Below are positions 16,707 through 28,383 of a stretch of DNA of 64,000 bases, in pieces. The first letter of the stretch is position 1. Every line of letters begins with the position of its first letter. The notes under the pieces are model-generated. The model ran no database searches and was not told where the DNA came from. It saw only the letters and a program-made list of their open reading frames with translations. Source of the DNA: Solicoccozyma terricola (lineage: Eukaryota > Basidiomycota > Tremellomycetes > Filobasidiales > Piskurozymaceae); contig BCLD01000019.1 of assembly GCA_001600875.1 (NCBI GenBank), forward strand, positions 350,601 through 414,600, in the 5' to 3' direction. Both the position numbers and the translations under genes were made by a program.

Positions 16707-18768
16707 TCACACGTATACTTTCATCGATCCATTGCTAGTTTCACCAACGATCTTACCCCATGGCGCATTTTTATCCCCTTTCTTTACACCCTTATTCGCC
16801 ACCGTGCCGCTGATCTTGCTCTGCGACCCACCCCAAGGCGGGATATTAACCTTCCCCAAGTTGAGTTCTCGACGCTCTTCGCCATCCAGTGGGTCTAGAG
16901 TTTCAAAGACGACTGATTCGAATGATGATGTCGAGAATGCGAATTCACCTTGGAAGTGAGGATGTCCTCGGAACATGAAACGAGAGTTTGAAGTGTGGAG
17001 TTTCGCATCGAGGATGACGTTTTTAGGGAGGTTGAGGATATTGACATCGAGTACTCCATTCGAAGTAGATATCGTCATCGGGATATTCACCAACCCTTTG
17101 CCTTGTTCCGGGAAATCCACGGTTAATAAGATGGATCCAGACGAAGTTTCAACATCCGCTCCACCTTCTTGAATACCTGACACCTTGCCTTGAATCATAC
17201 CGTTTGAACTTTTCAATTTAACGTTTGGAGCATCAAAGTCTCCTGTGATTGTTCCTGACGACGTCTTGATTGCGATACTCTCTTTAGCACAAAAGTTCCC
17301 ATCCACTCGTCCATTCGAAGTACTAAGATCCCATCGTACAACTCGATCAGAGTACTTTGAAGCACAACAGTTGCCACATTCTATCGCACCATTCGAGGTA
17401 GACAACTTTGGGATTCCTTGAGTGATTAATGTTCCAGCAGAGATCTTCCCATTCGTAGTAGATAGATCCAATCTCCCAGTCACCAATCCATCGATGAGGA
17501 TCTTTGAGTTGGAGGTATGAACGTCCAACGCGGTGAGATTGTAACTGTCTTGTAGTCCAGTAAAAGTCACACCCATATTGGAAGTAATGATTTCCAGTTG
17601 ACCGATAGAGGATGAGGCAGATGTTGCAGGGTAATCGATATGGACGTAGAACCGGAGATCACCATATCTCCAATCCTCCCGTGGGTGATTAGGCATCTAA
17701 ATAGCAAGAGAGAAGCGGTGGGGTGGGGTGAAGGTTTCACCATCAGCTTATCGGCCATCAGACAAACGCACCGAAACACCTTACAAACACACTCACCACA
17801 ATAACAACACCAGCATCTTCATCATTTCCAACTCTACAAACATGCCAACCATCTAAACTCCTATCTCTCGCATAAACAACCTCAACCCTCACCACCACTC
17901 CCTTTTCCATTCCCTTTTCACGTTCCAATTTGCCCACACTAGTTTCAACATTCCCACCCATATGAATCCCACGTCCATGGAAGTAAATACGACGTGCAGA
18001 GATGGGTAAGACGTGGGTTGTGATTATGTGGTAGTATGGTAGGTTTGAGAATGTACCGTGGGATGGAAGGATGGATGGGGATGTGAAGGAGTCGCAATTA
18101 CGTGGTGATGTTTCATTGGAGAAAATAGGAGTGTCGGGTGACTGTACGGAGGGAAAGGGGAGAAAAGGAAAACTGTTAGGAACCCAATAATTTGGATACG
18201 AGGAGAGATTGGTTGGCAGTGGAAGAGGAGAATATCAACGTACCCAATCATCATTCCATGAACCTCTACCATCCTGTGGCAACTTTCTCAATTTTCCACC
18301 AGAGTCTTTAGATCCTCTTGGAGGTTCTGCTCCACCGCCGCCACTTCCACCACCACCATGCCTCCTATCACTCCTGACCAACGCGATAAACCCGGCCAGA
18401 GCTCCCGCTACAAGCAACAACAAAACCGCCCACCCTGTCGCTTTCACCAACCTTCTAATCGTCCTCGGTCTTGGTTTCCCACCACTCGGAGAACCATGTA
18501 TTGGTGATCCCGAAGAATTAGTAGCCGCATAAGGCGGAGGAAGAAGGGGTGATGTATCTGATGTATCTGATGTATCTGATGTATCCTGTTGATTATGGGA
18601 AGAAGGGTGGTGGGAGGATGAAGGGAATGTATCGTACTGTGCGGAATATTGGGATGGGGAGAGAGGTTGGGAGTGAGATGAAGAGAGTGGTTGAGACGAG
18701 TCGGAAGGACGGGAGACGGCTTGGGATGCGGTGTCGGCTTCGGATTTCTTGTCAGGTGGGATGAGCAT
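16707..18768 (-). CDS. single-pass membrane protein with TSNG repeats
   Basis: Not a gene I can name. Exons 18768-18244, 18141-17797 and 17696-16707 give 1860 nt, 619 aa. Residues 1 to about 120 are Ser/Pro/Gln-rich with a DTS repeat. One hydrophobic helix follows near residues 123-145 (WAVLLLLVAGALAGFIALV) and lacks a cleavable signal, suggesting a type II anchor with the bulk outside or in the lumen. The C-terminal 330 residues carry about twelve copies of a (S/T)(S/T)(N/S)G-like motif about 15-25 residues apart. Examples are HTSNSKILIDG, STTNGKISAG, STSNGAIECG and STSNGRVDGN, the pattern of a beta-solenoid like bacterial DUF4097/putative-adhesin domains. Four cysteines lie in the repeat region (three in ECGNCC and one in NFCAKE). 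Function unknown; cell-surface or ER-luminal beta-helix is inference. Confidence 0.82.
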
Positions 18769-19212
18769 ATTGGATGGTGTGGGTGTGTGGGGTGTGTGGG
18801 GGCGGGGGGAAGGGGGTGGTGAGCCTGATAGTCTGGCTGGGAAGGACTATATACGAATTGGATGCACTACAGTAGTAACCTAGTCCAGTCAACCTCGGCC
18901 CCGGGTGTCCCTGTCAGCTGTTTGCGCCATGCCCATGCTGTCCACCATGCAGTCCCAGTCCGCAGTTCCACGATCCAGTCCACTCAAACCCTGTCTACGC
19001 ACTCGGCTCTTTAATTCGCAATCTCTCGGAATTCCCCGACGGGCGGTGGCGGTGGCGGGTGGCGGGGGAAAAAGCAGAAAAAGGGCATCCCGGCCACCGT
19101 GAGAATGTTGTCGAGCGGAGGAGGACGCACCAAACCCAACCGTCCATCTCAGTCTGCCAACGACTGTTCTATCTCCTACCGTCCGACTATATCAAACATC
19201 CCGCGATCAAAG
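18769..19212. promoter_or_regulatory. divergent promoter, TSNG-repeat gene / ATP7
   Basis: 444 bases between divergent starts. A GT-rich run near 18775-18800 precedes the minus-strand gene, and a GGCGGTGGCGG block lies near 19040-19065. No clear TATA near ATP7. Confidence 0.45.
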
Positions 19213-20627
19213 ATGGCAGCAGCAAGGAACGTAGCAGCAACCGTCGTGAGTCCGGGTTGACCATCCCTCCGTGCTTCGTACACCGCGTTTGGAGTGGTGT
19301 CTGACGGGATTGCATACTGATGGCTTTTTTAAAATGTAGGACTGGAACAAGATCTACACTGGTCTTGGGTTGGCTAAAGGTGAGTTCCAAATCTCTTCGA
19401 TGCCCTGCTGTCCACCTCAATTCTCACTCTCACTCTCATCTTCGATCGCCTTTCTCACTCACCCATGCAATTCAATTGGTTTGAATTCTTCAACCCACCC
19501 AACCCAACCCACCACCACCCCCCCCCCAACAGAAACCCTCGCCGAACTCTCAACATTCCGAGCTCGTCATTCCTCCGCATTGGCCCGCCAAGCAACACTC
19601 AGTGCCACTGCTCCAGCTCTTGATCTATCCCATTACAAGAGTATCCTCAAGGATCAACGTGCTGTGAAAGATGCTGAGAGGGTTTTAAGTGAATGGAAGG
19701 CGGTGGATTATGATGTTGGGAAGTGGAATGGGGTGGTCGAGGCTTTTGAAGGGAAGGCGGTGAGTTTTTCTTTGGTGGGAGACGCGAGAACGTAGCGAGC
19801 AGTCGTTTCGGTAGCGAGCGGAGCAAAAGTATTTATTTCCGCGAAGAATGACTCTTCGTTCGCGAGCGTAGCGATCATTTATTTTCCTTCGCGTAGCGAG
19901 CAGTCATTTCTTCACTGAGTAGAGCGAAGAGTACCGCGAGTATAGCTGAGCAATCGTATTTCCGCGTTGGGGAGCAATCATGGCTTTCGTAGAGTGAAGA
20001 AACAAAAAAAGTTCCAAGATGGAGAATTGGAGAGAAAGAACGGCGAGAGAGACCTGTTTGCGTAATTGGATTGACAGACCACAGAGATACCCAAGAGTTC
20101 AAGCTGGATGAGATCCAGCTCGAAAGAGGTAGTCTTACCCATTCGACTGTCGATGGGGTCATTCTGCAAGGGATGACACACCCCGGTTTGAGTTCCATCC
20201 GTCGGGAGAATATCTACAGGGAATACTAAACCCAAACAACCTACATTTTCTAACATCTTACTAATCCTCCAACCCCCCCCCCCCCCCCCTCTCTCCCCCC
20301 AGATCGAAGCCGCGAAAGCAACCGTCCAAAAAGTGTCAGCTGAAGAACAATCTCTTCAAAAGACCCTCTCCAACATCCAAGACGCTCGTCCATTCGAGGA
20401 TCTCACCGTCGGTGAAGTTTCTCAAGCTCGTCCAGAGATCACACAGGCAGTAGAGACTATGATTAAGAAGGGGAAATGGTCTGTTCCTGGATACAGGGTA
20501 AGTTGAGGGGAGAAGAAAAGGGAAGGAAAGGGTTGATGAAAAGAGTTTGCTGATGATCTTTTTCCGTTGTTTTCTTTTCCTTTCTGCGGTTTAATAGGAG
20601 AAGTTCGGAGAGTTCTCGCTCATGTAG
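19213..20627 (+). CDS. ATP7: mitochondrial F1Fo ATP synthase subunit d
   Basis: Peripheral-stalk subunit d of the mitochondrial ATP synthase. Exons 19213-19245, 19340-19379, 19533-19759, 20303-20497 and 20598-20627 give 525 nt, 174 aa, the same length as yeast Atp7. The N-terminus has the family DW(N/S)KI pattern (DWNKIYTGLGLAK), then ETLAELSTFRARH and an amphipathic helical middle (SEWKAVDYDVGKWNGVVEAF). The conserved C-terminal region includes RPFEDLTVGEV and the short end EKFGEFSLM. Intron 3 (19760-20302, 543 nt) is about ten times the usual intron here and is described separately. Confidence 0.93.
19760..20302 (+). other. long repetitive intron inside ATP7
   Basis: The 5' half (about 19785-20000) repeats variants of GTAGCGAGC and AGCRATCAT/AGCAGTCATTTC, for example GTAGCGAGCAGTC near 19795 and again near 19895. 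The 3' half (about 20040-20230) has inverted repeats: AGCTGGAT...ATCCAGCT near 20100-20118, and a stem CCCAT(T)CGA/TCGATGGG near 20138-20158. A poly-C tract precedes the acceptor. It could host a small RNA or be the decayed remnant of an inserted element. I found no complete box C/D, H/ACA or tRNA signature. Confidence 0.55.
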
Positions 20628-20775
20628 ATGTAGATCGCTTTCTTTGGAACTCTTCTACTTTATTAGAAAGGAAAGGAAAATTCGATGGCATGGCGTTGCA
20701 ATGAAACTTGTTTTCGTTTATCCAACTAGCTAGCAATCTTCTCGTGCATCCAACGACAAACAAACCGGCTCCCTC

Positions 20776-23700
20776 TCACTGCCCACCCAATCTCCCGAAC
20801 AAATTTCCAACAACTCCACTTTGTCCCGCTTGACTCCTATAACTCTCCAGGAAATCCTTCATCATATTATACTCCCCTCTCGCGTCTTCCCCAGCTCCAT
20901 CCAAAGCCGACTTCATTTCCTCGTCCATATCCTCATCATCATCCAAATCATCTACGCCTGCGCCTTTCAGTGCCGCTCGAAGTTCTCGGTCCATCGCCGC
21001 CAAGTCGTCCTCGTCCATGTCATCGATATCAGCCTCGGATGGGAGTGATGATAGAGGTGGTAGCGCTCCTTTGCCTTTGATTGTGGATTTGGTCGATGGT
21101 TTCGTAATTGGTGGTGGTGCCGTCGTCGTCGTCGTTCGTGCAGACTTTGGAGTGAACTTGGGTTTCGTCTGAGTCTGAGTTTGCATTTGCGTTTTTGAGG
21201 ATAATTCTCGGTCCATCGCTTCCATGACCTTATCGAAAGAGTCCAGATTGGGGTTCCGGTGGTCGTCGCTCAATGCAGGAGTGGGTTCGGGTTCAATGGC
21301 TCGGGACTTGCCCTTGGCTTCTTGCGCAATTGTAGCCTTGCGGTGCTCATCGAATGATATCGGGACGTTCGCGTTACGAGCCGTAGTGGAAGGCGATTTT
21401 GCTCTTGGAACGTATGCTGGAAGAGTGGACGTGTCAGTGTAAGACGTGGTGATTCAATGAACTGAAAAAGTAACCTACCACCTCTCGCCTTTCTCTCATC
21501 CAGCATCCCCGTCCACATCTCCTCATTAATACCAAGCGCTTCCCGAGCAAACTTCAAGAACTCTTCTTCCTCTTCACCCATATCCGGCTCGGGCTCCGCT
21601 ACGTCATCAACGTCCATCGCATTCGACTTCTCCTTTGCTTTGTCGTTCATCTTGACATCTCTCGGCCGCGCAACATCTTTCGTGAACTCGTCGGCTAGCG
21701 CCTTGATACTAGCTTCCAGCTGTGACTGTGTTTGAGAGCCTCCCGTTGATAGACTTGCCGTCGACTGCGCTCCATAACCACCAGGTGGACCTTGCTCATC
21801 GTCGCTCTCCTCCTCGTCGTCCGAATCAACAACATGACCGTCGAACTCCTCCGGAGTGAACTTGGGGGGTCTCACATTCGGCATTCCTTCCGCGGACGTC
21901 ACTTTGACAGATCTGTCCGGCTCCGTGAACGATACCTGCTTGCCTTTGACCACTGTGGTGACAGAGCTCCCGCCCGTCTCCGTCTGTCTTCCCCAATCCT
22001 TGGGATCAAGCGCAGGTACTAGCGCTTGCAATCTACGATCACGTTCACTCTCGTCCAACTCGGTATCCATTTGCTGGTCTTCGTCCATGCTCTCGTCGTC
22101 AGAGTCTGGATCAGCCATATCTTCGTCATCGGAGATTTCGCTGGGCAGAACAAACGAGGCAAATCACCGTCAATCACTTTTGCATGACTTTCCCACAATG
22201 TGGCGACTCACTCTTCGAATCTTGCACCTTCAAGATCACCTTTCCCCTCTACAAAGTTGTTGATCTTGCTTGCAAGATCGCTTAAAACCTGGGCATGCTC
22301 GTCGCCCAGTTCTCCTTCCTCAGTGTCGGCCTTGCTAGTCGTCGCCCGCGGCAAGCCACCTGAAGCAGCTTGTAGCATCCCATCCAACTCATCAGGGTCT
22401 ACCACCAGCCATGAATCGGAGTCTTCCTCCAAGTCATGCGTTACTAAGACATCATCCGTCAGGGGCCTTGACGCCAAAGCCTCGTCGACGATCTCAGCAA
22501 ATGACTTGCGAGTTTCCGTCCTGGTCGAACCAGTCATCAGCTTCCCCAGCACTCTTACGCCGCCACACAACCGTTTACTCACTCGCTCGCCTTGACCGAG
22601 CTCCAACCTTCTCTCGCTTTACCCTCCGTTGCTTTCCAACCTTCACTCCCTTCGATATCACTACCAAACCAGCCAGCTCTCTTGAGATTTTCGAGGAACT
22701 TGGCGTATCCTGGATCCTTACTCGGGTCGTCCTGGTTCCCGTGACCCCGAGACTTCTTGCCATCCTCTCTATACATGATCTCGAATCCAATGGTCAACTT
22801 GATACCGAGGTCTCGTCTTCGCCTTTCAGTCTCCTGTTGTCTATCATTTTCTCCGACAGGCGACTCTGCTATTCGCCATTCAGGGCCGAATGCCTTCGGA
22901 GGGTGGAAGACTTGGCCTCGAAGCTGAGCGAAAGCAGTTCGGGTCAATTGAACGGAGGCGAGGATCGTGTTTTCTGGTTTTGGCGAGAAATGAGTCGCCC
23001 GAGATGCAAGCTAGGGGGATGTGTGTTAGTTTAGTACTGGGTCAGTCGTCTGGACGCAGTCTACTCACCCTCAGTTGTGCAGGATCCCGGGTGTAGAATC
23101 CTTCCACAGCTCTCTGCACCAGGTCCGGTCGTGCTCTCAGACACCGTACTACTTCCTTGGGGAGGTAGGCTACTGTCATCTGGGTATGCGTCTTCATAGC
23201 TTCCGGATATCGTTGAATCCTAGCCCACACATCTCGTTCAAGGTTTTCCGGCGCGCGATAAGCAGTCGAGGATGCCGATCGTAGGTGAGAAAGAGCGTCC
23301 GGTACAGAAAGATAGGAGTTGGAAGGTAGAGATATATCATCCACGTCGAAGTCTGTTGCCGTAGTCGGCCGTGAAGACAATGAAGATTGGAGAGTGAGAG
23401 GGAGGAGGTAGAGGTGGGCATCGCGCAGCCATAATCGGTTTTCTGAGTTGGTGGGCGTCACCCACTTGGGTAGGGAGTTGGCTGCTTCGATGAGCAGGAA
23501 ATCACCGTCTGTATCCCGTATCCTGGATGAGGTGAACTGTCAACAAAACAAATAGTCAATCGAATCGAACTCGGGCCTACTCACGAGATAATCAGCTCAG
23601 GCCACTTTCTCGACACCTCCCTCAACAACCAAACCACCAACCATTCATCGTCCACCGAATCTCCAATCCTCATTCTCCCCTCCAGACTTCTTGATCCATC

Positions 23701-24015
23701 AGAGGACGAGCCTGCTACTCCTACAGCAGTTGTAGAAGTCACTTTGAGCTCCCAAGCATCCTTGTGCCATATCCATGTAGTTTGACCTTCTCGACGCCCA
23801 GCGTTGAGCAAAGCTTGGACTTGATCGTTTATTAATGCAGCGCATGCTTCAGATGATATGTCCCCTAGTGTGACGGATTGCGTTGAGCTAGCTTGAGACG
23901 AAAGAGGAGGAAGATGTATCGTGTATACCAAGGTATCTTCAGCGATGTGTGGCATGGATCCTGATTTACCGGCGCCGGAGTCTGTAGAAGACATGAAATT
24001 ATATGAGGCGGCCAT
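20776..24015 (-). CDS. Ecdysoneless (ECD/SGT1-family) protein
   Basis: Homologue of ecdysoneless/human ECD (Pfam SGT1, distinct from the co-chaperone Sgt1), which binds PRPF8 and supports pre-mRNA splicing and cell-cycle progress. Exons 24015-23585, 23522-23069, 23010-22583, 22520-22212, 22140-21479 and 21416-20776 give 2925 nt, 974 aa. Diagnostic segments are DGDFLLIEAANSLPKWVTP and ENRLWLRDAHLYLLPL (residues about 150-190), AYRAPENLERDVWARIQRYP, and FAQLRGQVFHPPKAFGP. The C-terminal half is acidic (DEISDDEDMADPDSDDESMD, EEFLKFAREALGI) with a glycine-rich end. The true acceptor of exon 2 is CATCCAG|GATACG; an upstream AG would break the frame. The start at 24015 could instead be the in-frame Met eight codons downstream. 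It shares a promoter with SNRNP27. Confidence 0.9.
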
Positions 24016-24280
24016 CTTTCAGGTATCGATCGAGATGCAGTCCTTCCTCGGGAGTGCGTTGACGGCTGCGACTTCGACTAACGATGTGGTGTGTGAGTGG
24101 TGGTGTCCGTCTGCCCATGGCATGATGTGAGCAGTGGCAAGGGGGAGATTTCCCGAAATTATTTGTTGCACCGCGGGAATTCGCCCCGTGAACTTGTAAT
24201 AATAATGTAACCACTCCCCTGCCCCCCCTCTGGAGCTCGCAATAACATCCATCTACCACACTTGCATACCATCCCCCGCC
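24016..24280. promoter_or_regulatory. bidirectional promoter, ECD / SNRNP27
   Basis: Only 265 bases separate two divergent start codons of spliceosome-linked genes. It includes an AATAATAATG element near 24197 and a CCCCTGCCCCCCCTC tract near 24218. No TATA box is seen on either strand. Confidence 0.55.
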
Positions 24281-25508
24281 ATGTCTTCAAGGCCATCGGG
24301 ATACACCAACGGACGCGTGGACGGTGGAGAAAGGGATCGCGGGTCAAGCAGAGGAGACAGAGGCGGTGGGTATCGAGATAGAGATGGAGAAGGTCACAGA
24401 CGAAGGGATTCGAGAAGTCCTAGCCCAAGACGTGAGTCAAGTGGATGTTTGGTCCCCTTTCGAGCCTAACAAGCCTTCGACTGATATTGGAAATGTATGC
24501 TCCTGCAGGTAACAGAGATAGAGCACCACATCGTGATCCCCCTACCGGTCCATCATCGTCTCGTGGTGGAGGACGGTCGTATGATGATGCGCGGCCCCCA
24601 ACCGCTCCTCGAGGAGTCGAGAGTGGAGGCGGCAGAGGTGTTTCTGATCGTGGGAGAGGCGGGTACTCGAATTACCGCGGTGGAGGTCGAGGAGGTTATG
24701 ATGGTGGTGGAGTCGGACGTGGAGGATATGGCGGTGGCGGTGGTGGGCTCGATTATCACAACATGGGCAACCGTGATGCGCCTCTGGATCGGAGAGCTAT
24801 TGAAGAGGGTCGGAGGCAGCGTGAAGCTGAGAGAGCAGCTAAAAGGGAGGCGGAATTGGACGAGCAAGCGAGAGTCGTAGAGGAAGGAATAATAGCGAGG
24901 GAAAAAGACGAGAAAAGTGCTGCTCAAAGTAAGTATTAGAGTTTCGTTGAACAGCTCCTACATTAAGTGTACTAACATTCGACGAGTTGCATCTTTTTGC
25001 GGCGTATAGGACTCAAGAAGCAAGCTAAATCAGACTCTCGCTCGGCTAATGCTTCTGCAAATGGATCGCGCTACGCTACTCCAGTCGAGGATCGCAAGCC
25101 GAAGCTTACAGGTACCTCCTCGCCTGGACATGATCGTCAAGACAGCTACGTGAAAGTGGAAGTCAAGGAAGAACCGGAGGAAGAGGATGGGGAAATGGAG
25201 GAAGATGATCCAGACGCTGCTGCGATGGCGGAGATGCTTGGGTTTTCTGGATTTTCCACAAGCAAAGTGGGTTGTGGCGTGCAAGTCGAATCTTGTTCAT
25301 CTTGGCGACTGACAATATACGCCGACCATCAGAACCAGAAACGACCCAATGCCGAGGGTGCAGCTGATATCAAGAAGCAAAGGACATGGCGTCAATACAT
25401 GAATAGACGTGGAGGATTCAATAGGTATGTATGGCGCGTCGTGTCGTCCATCACATCGGCACATGCTAATGATCCCCTCGCAGACCTTTGGATCCTCTTA
25501 AGAAATGA
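24281..25508 (+). CDS. SNRNP27: U4/U6.U5 snRNP 27 kDa protein (SNRNP27K)
   Basis: Tri-snRNP component of the pre-catalytic spliceosome. Exons 24281-24431, 24509-24928, 25010-25266, 25333-25424 and 25484-25508 give 945 nt, 314 aa. The N-terminal half is Arg/Gly/Ser-rich with RGG and RRDSRSPSPR motifs (RS-like), then a charged coiled-coil region (EEGRRQREAERAAKREAEL). The diagnostic C-terminal domain reads AEMLGFSGFSTSK, then KKQRTWRQYMNRRGGFNRPL. The last intron interrupts NR|PLD and leaves a 25-nt last exon. A CTAAC branch site lies in intron 2 (near 24970). The N-terminal part is longer than in animals (155 aa), but the end is unmistakable. Confidence 0.93.
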
Positions 25509-25858
25509 GTGCGAGGGTGAATTTGAGCGGCATCGAAGGATGCTGCGGGGTCGTTCCAATCGTCATCGGAAATGTACAGCTTTGTTATAGTCACGTGGCA
25601 TTTAATTGAACAACTCGCTGCATCCCTCCCCTTTGTTTGTGTACCAAGCAGCAGTCATCCCATCTCATTTACATCGATCCCTCGTCCTGCTCAGAGTCTA
25701 AGAGGATGACATAAAGAGCCAGTGAGACACACCCAAGAACCCCGCTGCACCGCAAACAAGACACATCGATATCGCAGATTGTCGGCTTACGTGTTGACAA
25801 CCGTATTCATTAAGGATTTGCTATCTCGAGGGAAAAGGAGCACAAAGTGCCAGGCAAA
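25509..25858. other. intergenic region upstream of mannosyltransferase
   Basis: 350 bases between tandem genes hold the SNRNP27 3' region and the promoter of the GT15 gene. No TATA box or extra reading frame of note. Confidence 0.5.
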
Positions 25859-27731
25859 ATGATTATGGCAAGGTGGAAATACATCGCCTCCAGCTTGGGG
25901 ATACTCGTGAGTCCTCACTTGTGACACATCATCTTTGAAATTGAACATGCTGAATATCTTCCTTGCGTGAAACAGTTCGGTCTTCACCTGCTACTCACCT
26001 ACATCCACGAGCCTTACGCCTCAACCTTCGCAGTGGGGCCTCTGTTCTCAAGCGGAGCCGGATGTCACGTCACCAGTGGATGGAAGGAAGGAGAGATGAT
26101 GGTGCCAGTCTCAGCGGTGCCGAGGAATGCGTCCGATCCGAACAGAAGGAGGGCAAATGCTGCGTTTGTCGTACTTGGTTAGTTGGAACCCAATTGACCA
26201 CCACCTTCCAAGGCAAACTCCCATTGATTCTCTTTTGGATGCTTAGCTCGAAACTCCGACTTGTGGTCTTTCTTAGAGTCTATGAAGCAGATGGAAGATC
26301 GGTTCAATCATTGGGCAGCGTATGACTATGTCTTTTTGAACGACGAAGAGTTCAGCGACGAATTCAAGCAGTGCGTTTATATGGGTCTCTCTTGTCATTT
26401 GGTTTGCTGATTGCTAATCCGGTCATCACTTGCGCTCAGACACACGCAGGCTCTCACGAACACGAAATGCCACTATGGTCTCATCGAGCCATCTCACTGG
26501 AACCAACCAGATTGGTAAGTGTCCCGTGCGCTGCTCCGTGTGGTTACGTGAACTTACCTTGTACGGCTTCACTTGTACAGGATTGACGAAGAACGCGCGA
26601 CCGCTGCTAGACAGGACATGATCAACAAGCAGGTCATCTACGGTCATTCCGTACCTTACAGAAACATGTGTCGATTCAACTCTGGGGTCAGTGATGGCGG
26701 CAAGAAATGTCGAGACTTGGCTCAACATCTCTATGTATCTACAGTTCTTCTTCCGACACCCCTTGCTGGCAGAATACGACTATTACTGGCGGATTGAGTG
26801 AGTGCGGACGGGCAACTTCTCGTATGGATTGTACAGTCCGGTTGCGTTTCTTACCTTTCTTTCCGACCAGACCGGGAATCAAGCTATTCTGTGATGTTGG
26901 TGGGTGATCGGCGAAAACAATGACGCTGAGAGACATGCTAACATGCTCTGTTGACAATTAGCTTATGATCCCTTCTTGCTCATGCAAGATCAAGGCAAGG
27001 TCTATGGCTTTACTATTTCGCTTTATGAATACATTGAGACTATTCCTACGCTGTGGGATGCCGTCAAGAGTGAGATTTCCTTCCCTTGCAACTACCATGT
27101 TTCCCACAAATTGCTGACGACAATCCTTTGCATCAGGTTTCATCCGAGAAAACCCAGGTTATGTCGCGGAAGATAACGCTATGGCTTTCTTGAGCGATGA
27201 TGGCGGCGAGTCATACAACCGATGTCACTGTAAGCGCGCCGGACTGGACAAAACACATTGGCAGTGCTGGCGATGCTGACAACGGCTTCATATAGTCTGG
27301 TCCAACTTCGAAATCGGAGACCTAAACTTCTGGCGATCGGAGGCTTACATGAAATTCTTTGACCACTTGGAGCAGGCGGGCGGATTCTACTACGAACGAT
27401 GGGTGAGATTAACTGTGCAACCATGTGATCTCAGCTAATCATTTCGCGTTACAGGGTGACGCTCCGGTGCACTCGATCGGAGCTGCATTATTCGCTCGCA
27501 AAGATCAGATCCACTTCTTTGAGGATATCGGATATAGGCACGAGCCGTTCCAAGTGAGTAGAGGCAGTGTTGGGGGTGGGTGAAGGGCGAGTGACTAATC
27601 CCAATACCACCTGACAGCATTGCCCACAAGGAGCAGCTCATGCCCGGGGCAAATGCTGGTGTGATATTAACAACAACTTTGACTGGGAGTCGTACTCATG
27701 CACGTTCAAGTACCGTGATATGTTCCAATGA
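25859..27731 (+). CDS. KTR3: GT15 alpha-1,2-mannosyltransferase (KRE2/MNT1/KTR)
   Basis: Golgi type II membrane mannosyltransferase that uses GDP-mannose to extend O- and N-linked glycans. The first exon 25859-25906 and the start of 25976-26177 encode a short cytosolic tail and membrane anchor ([19 protein letters not shown]). The catalytic domain starts around [18 protein letters not shown]. Family blocks are [99 protein letters not shown] and [21 protein letters not shown] (here GGFYYERW). It ends after CWCDI...[15 protein letters not shown]. About nine short introns interrupt it. Membership of GT15 is firm; which paralogue it is cannot be told from sequence alone, so the symbol is tentative. 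Confidence 0.9.
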
Positions 27732-27818
27732 AGATAGAGAGATGCCGAATACGATGAGATATGACAAAACTGCAATGTAGTATTGTGAAATGATTTAGAA
27801 CGATGTAGACTTAGAAAA

Positions 27819-28124
27819 TCAGTAAAAGCGACCACACGCATTAGGTGTACCGGACATCCAGCACTGCATTTGGTCGGTCGATAACTTCACTTGAATACGA
27901 CATTGGTCCCCGATGATCGCGCTTGCATTAAATGTGGCAGAAGAGCTATTAGCAGTAAACGGGTGATATATGGAAAGAGGCTTCGATTCGATTGTTAACT
28001 TTGCATCGTTCACACCCTTCTCCTTTCACGCGACGGAAAGCAGCACAGAGCAGCACGTCAAGAATCCTATCACAGACTCAAGGAACGGCATAGTATAGAT
28101 AGTTGGCGGTACATCGGAGGTCAT
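27819..28124 (-). pseudogene. possible secreted-protein frame broken by in-frame TGA
   Basis: On the minus strand a 102-codon frame runs from ATG 28124 to a TGA at 27821-27819, but a TGA at 28028-28026 interrupts it. Before the stop lies a signal-peptide-like segment (MPFLESVIGFLTCCSVLLSVA, counted from the second Met at 28091). Directly after it, in the same frame, come about 67 residues ending in a Cys-containing segment (GDQCRIQVK, MQCWMSGTPNACGRFY). It could be a recent pseudogene, a two-exon gene whose intron I cannot see, a sequencing error, or chance. It overlaps the 3' flank of the convergent mannosyltransferase gene. Confidence 0.3.
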
Positions 28125-28383
28125 AGGCGGAATGTGATATGATTACAATCAGGGAAGGCATCAAGACTCTCTCATAACAACATTATATCTCTATCTTTAA
28201 ACATCTCTTTCTCTTTCTCTTTCTCTTCCGTTCTGTGCTCGTCTCTTCTCTTCTGAGCCGTCATTGGTGGGTCATCAAGGTGAGGTCTGGTGGACGAGTA
28301 TTCGATTAGATTGGTGACATATGAACGAAAATCCAAAAGGTTACTCACCTGACGATGACAACGACGCCACCTTGGGAAATTGC

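Noticed and set aside
20180..20200. GGTTTGAGTTCC in the ATP7 intron as a tRNA T-arm
   Set aside because: One base off the B-box pattern and no acceptor stem or A box nearby.
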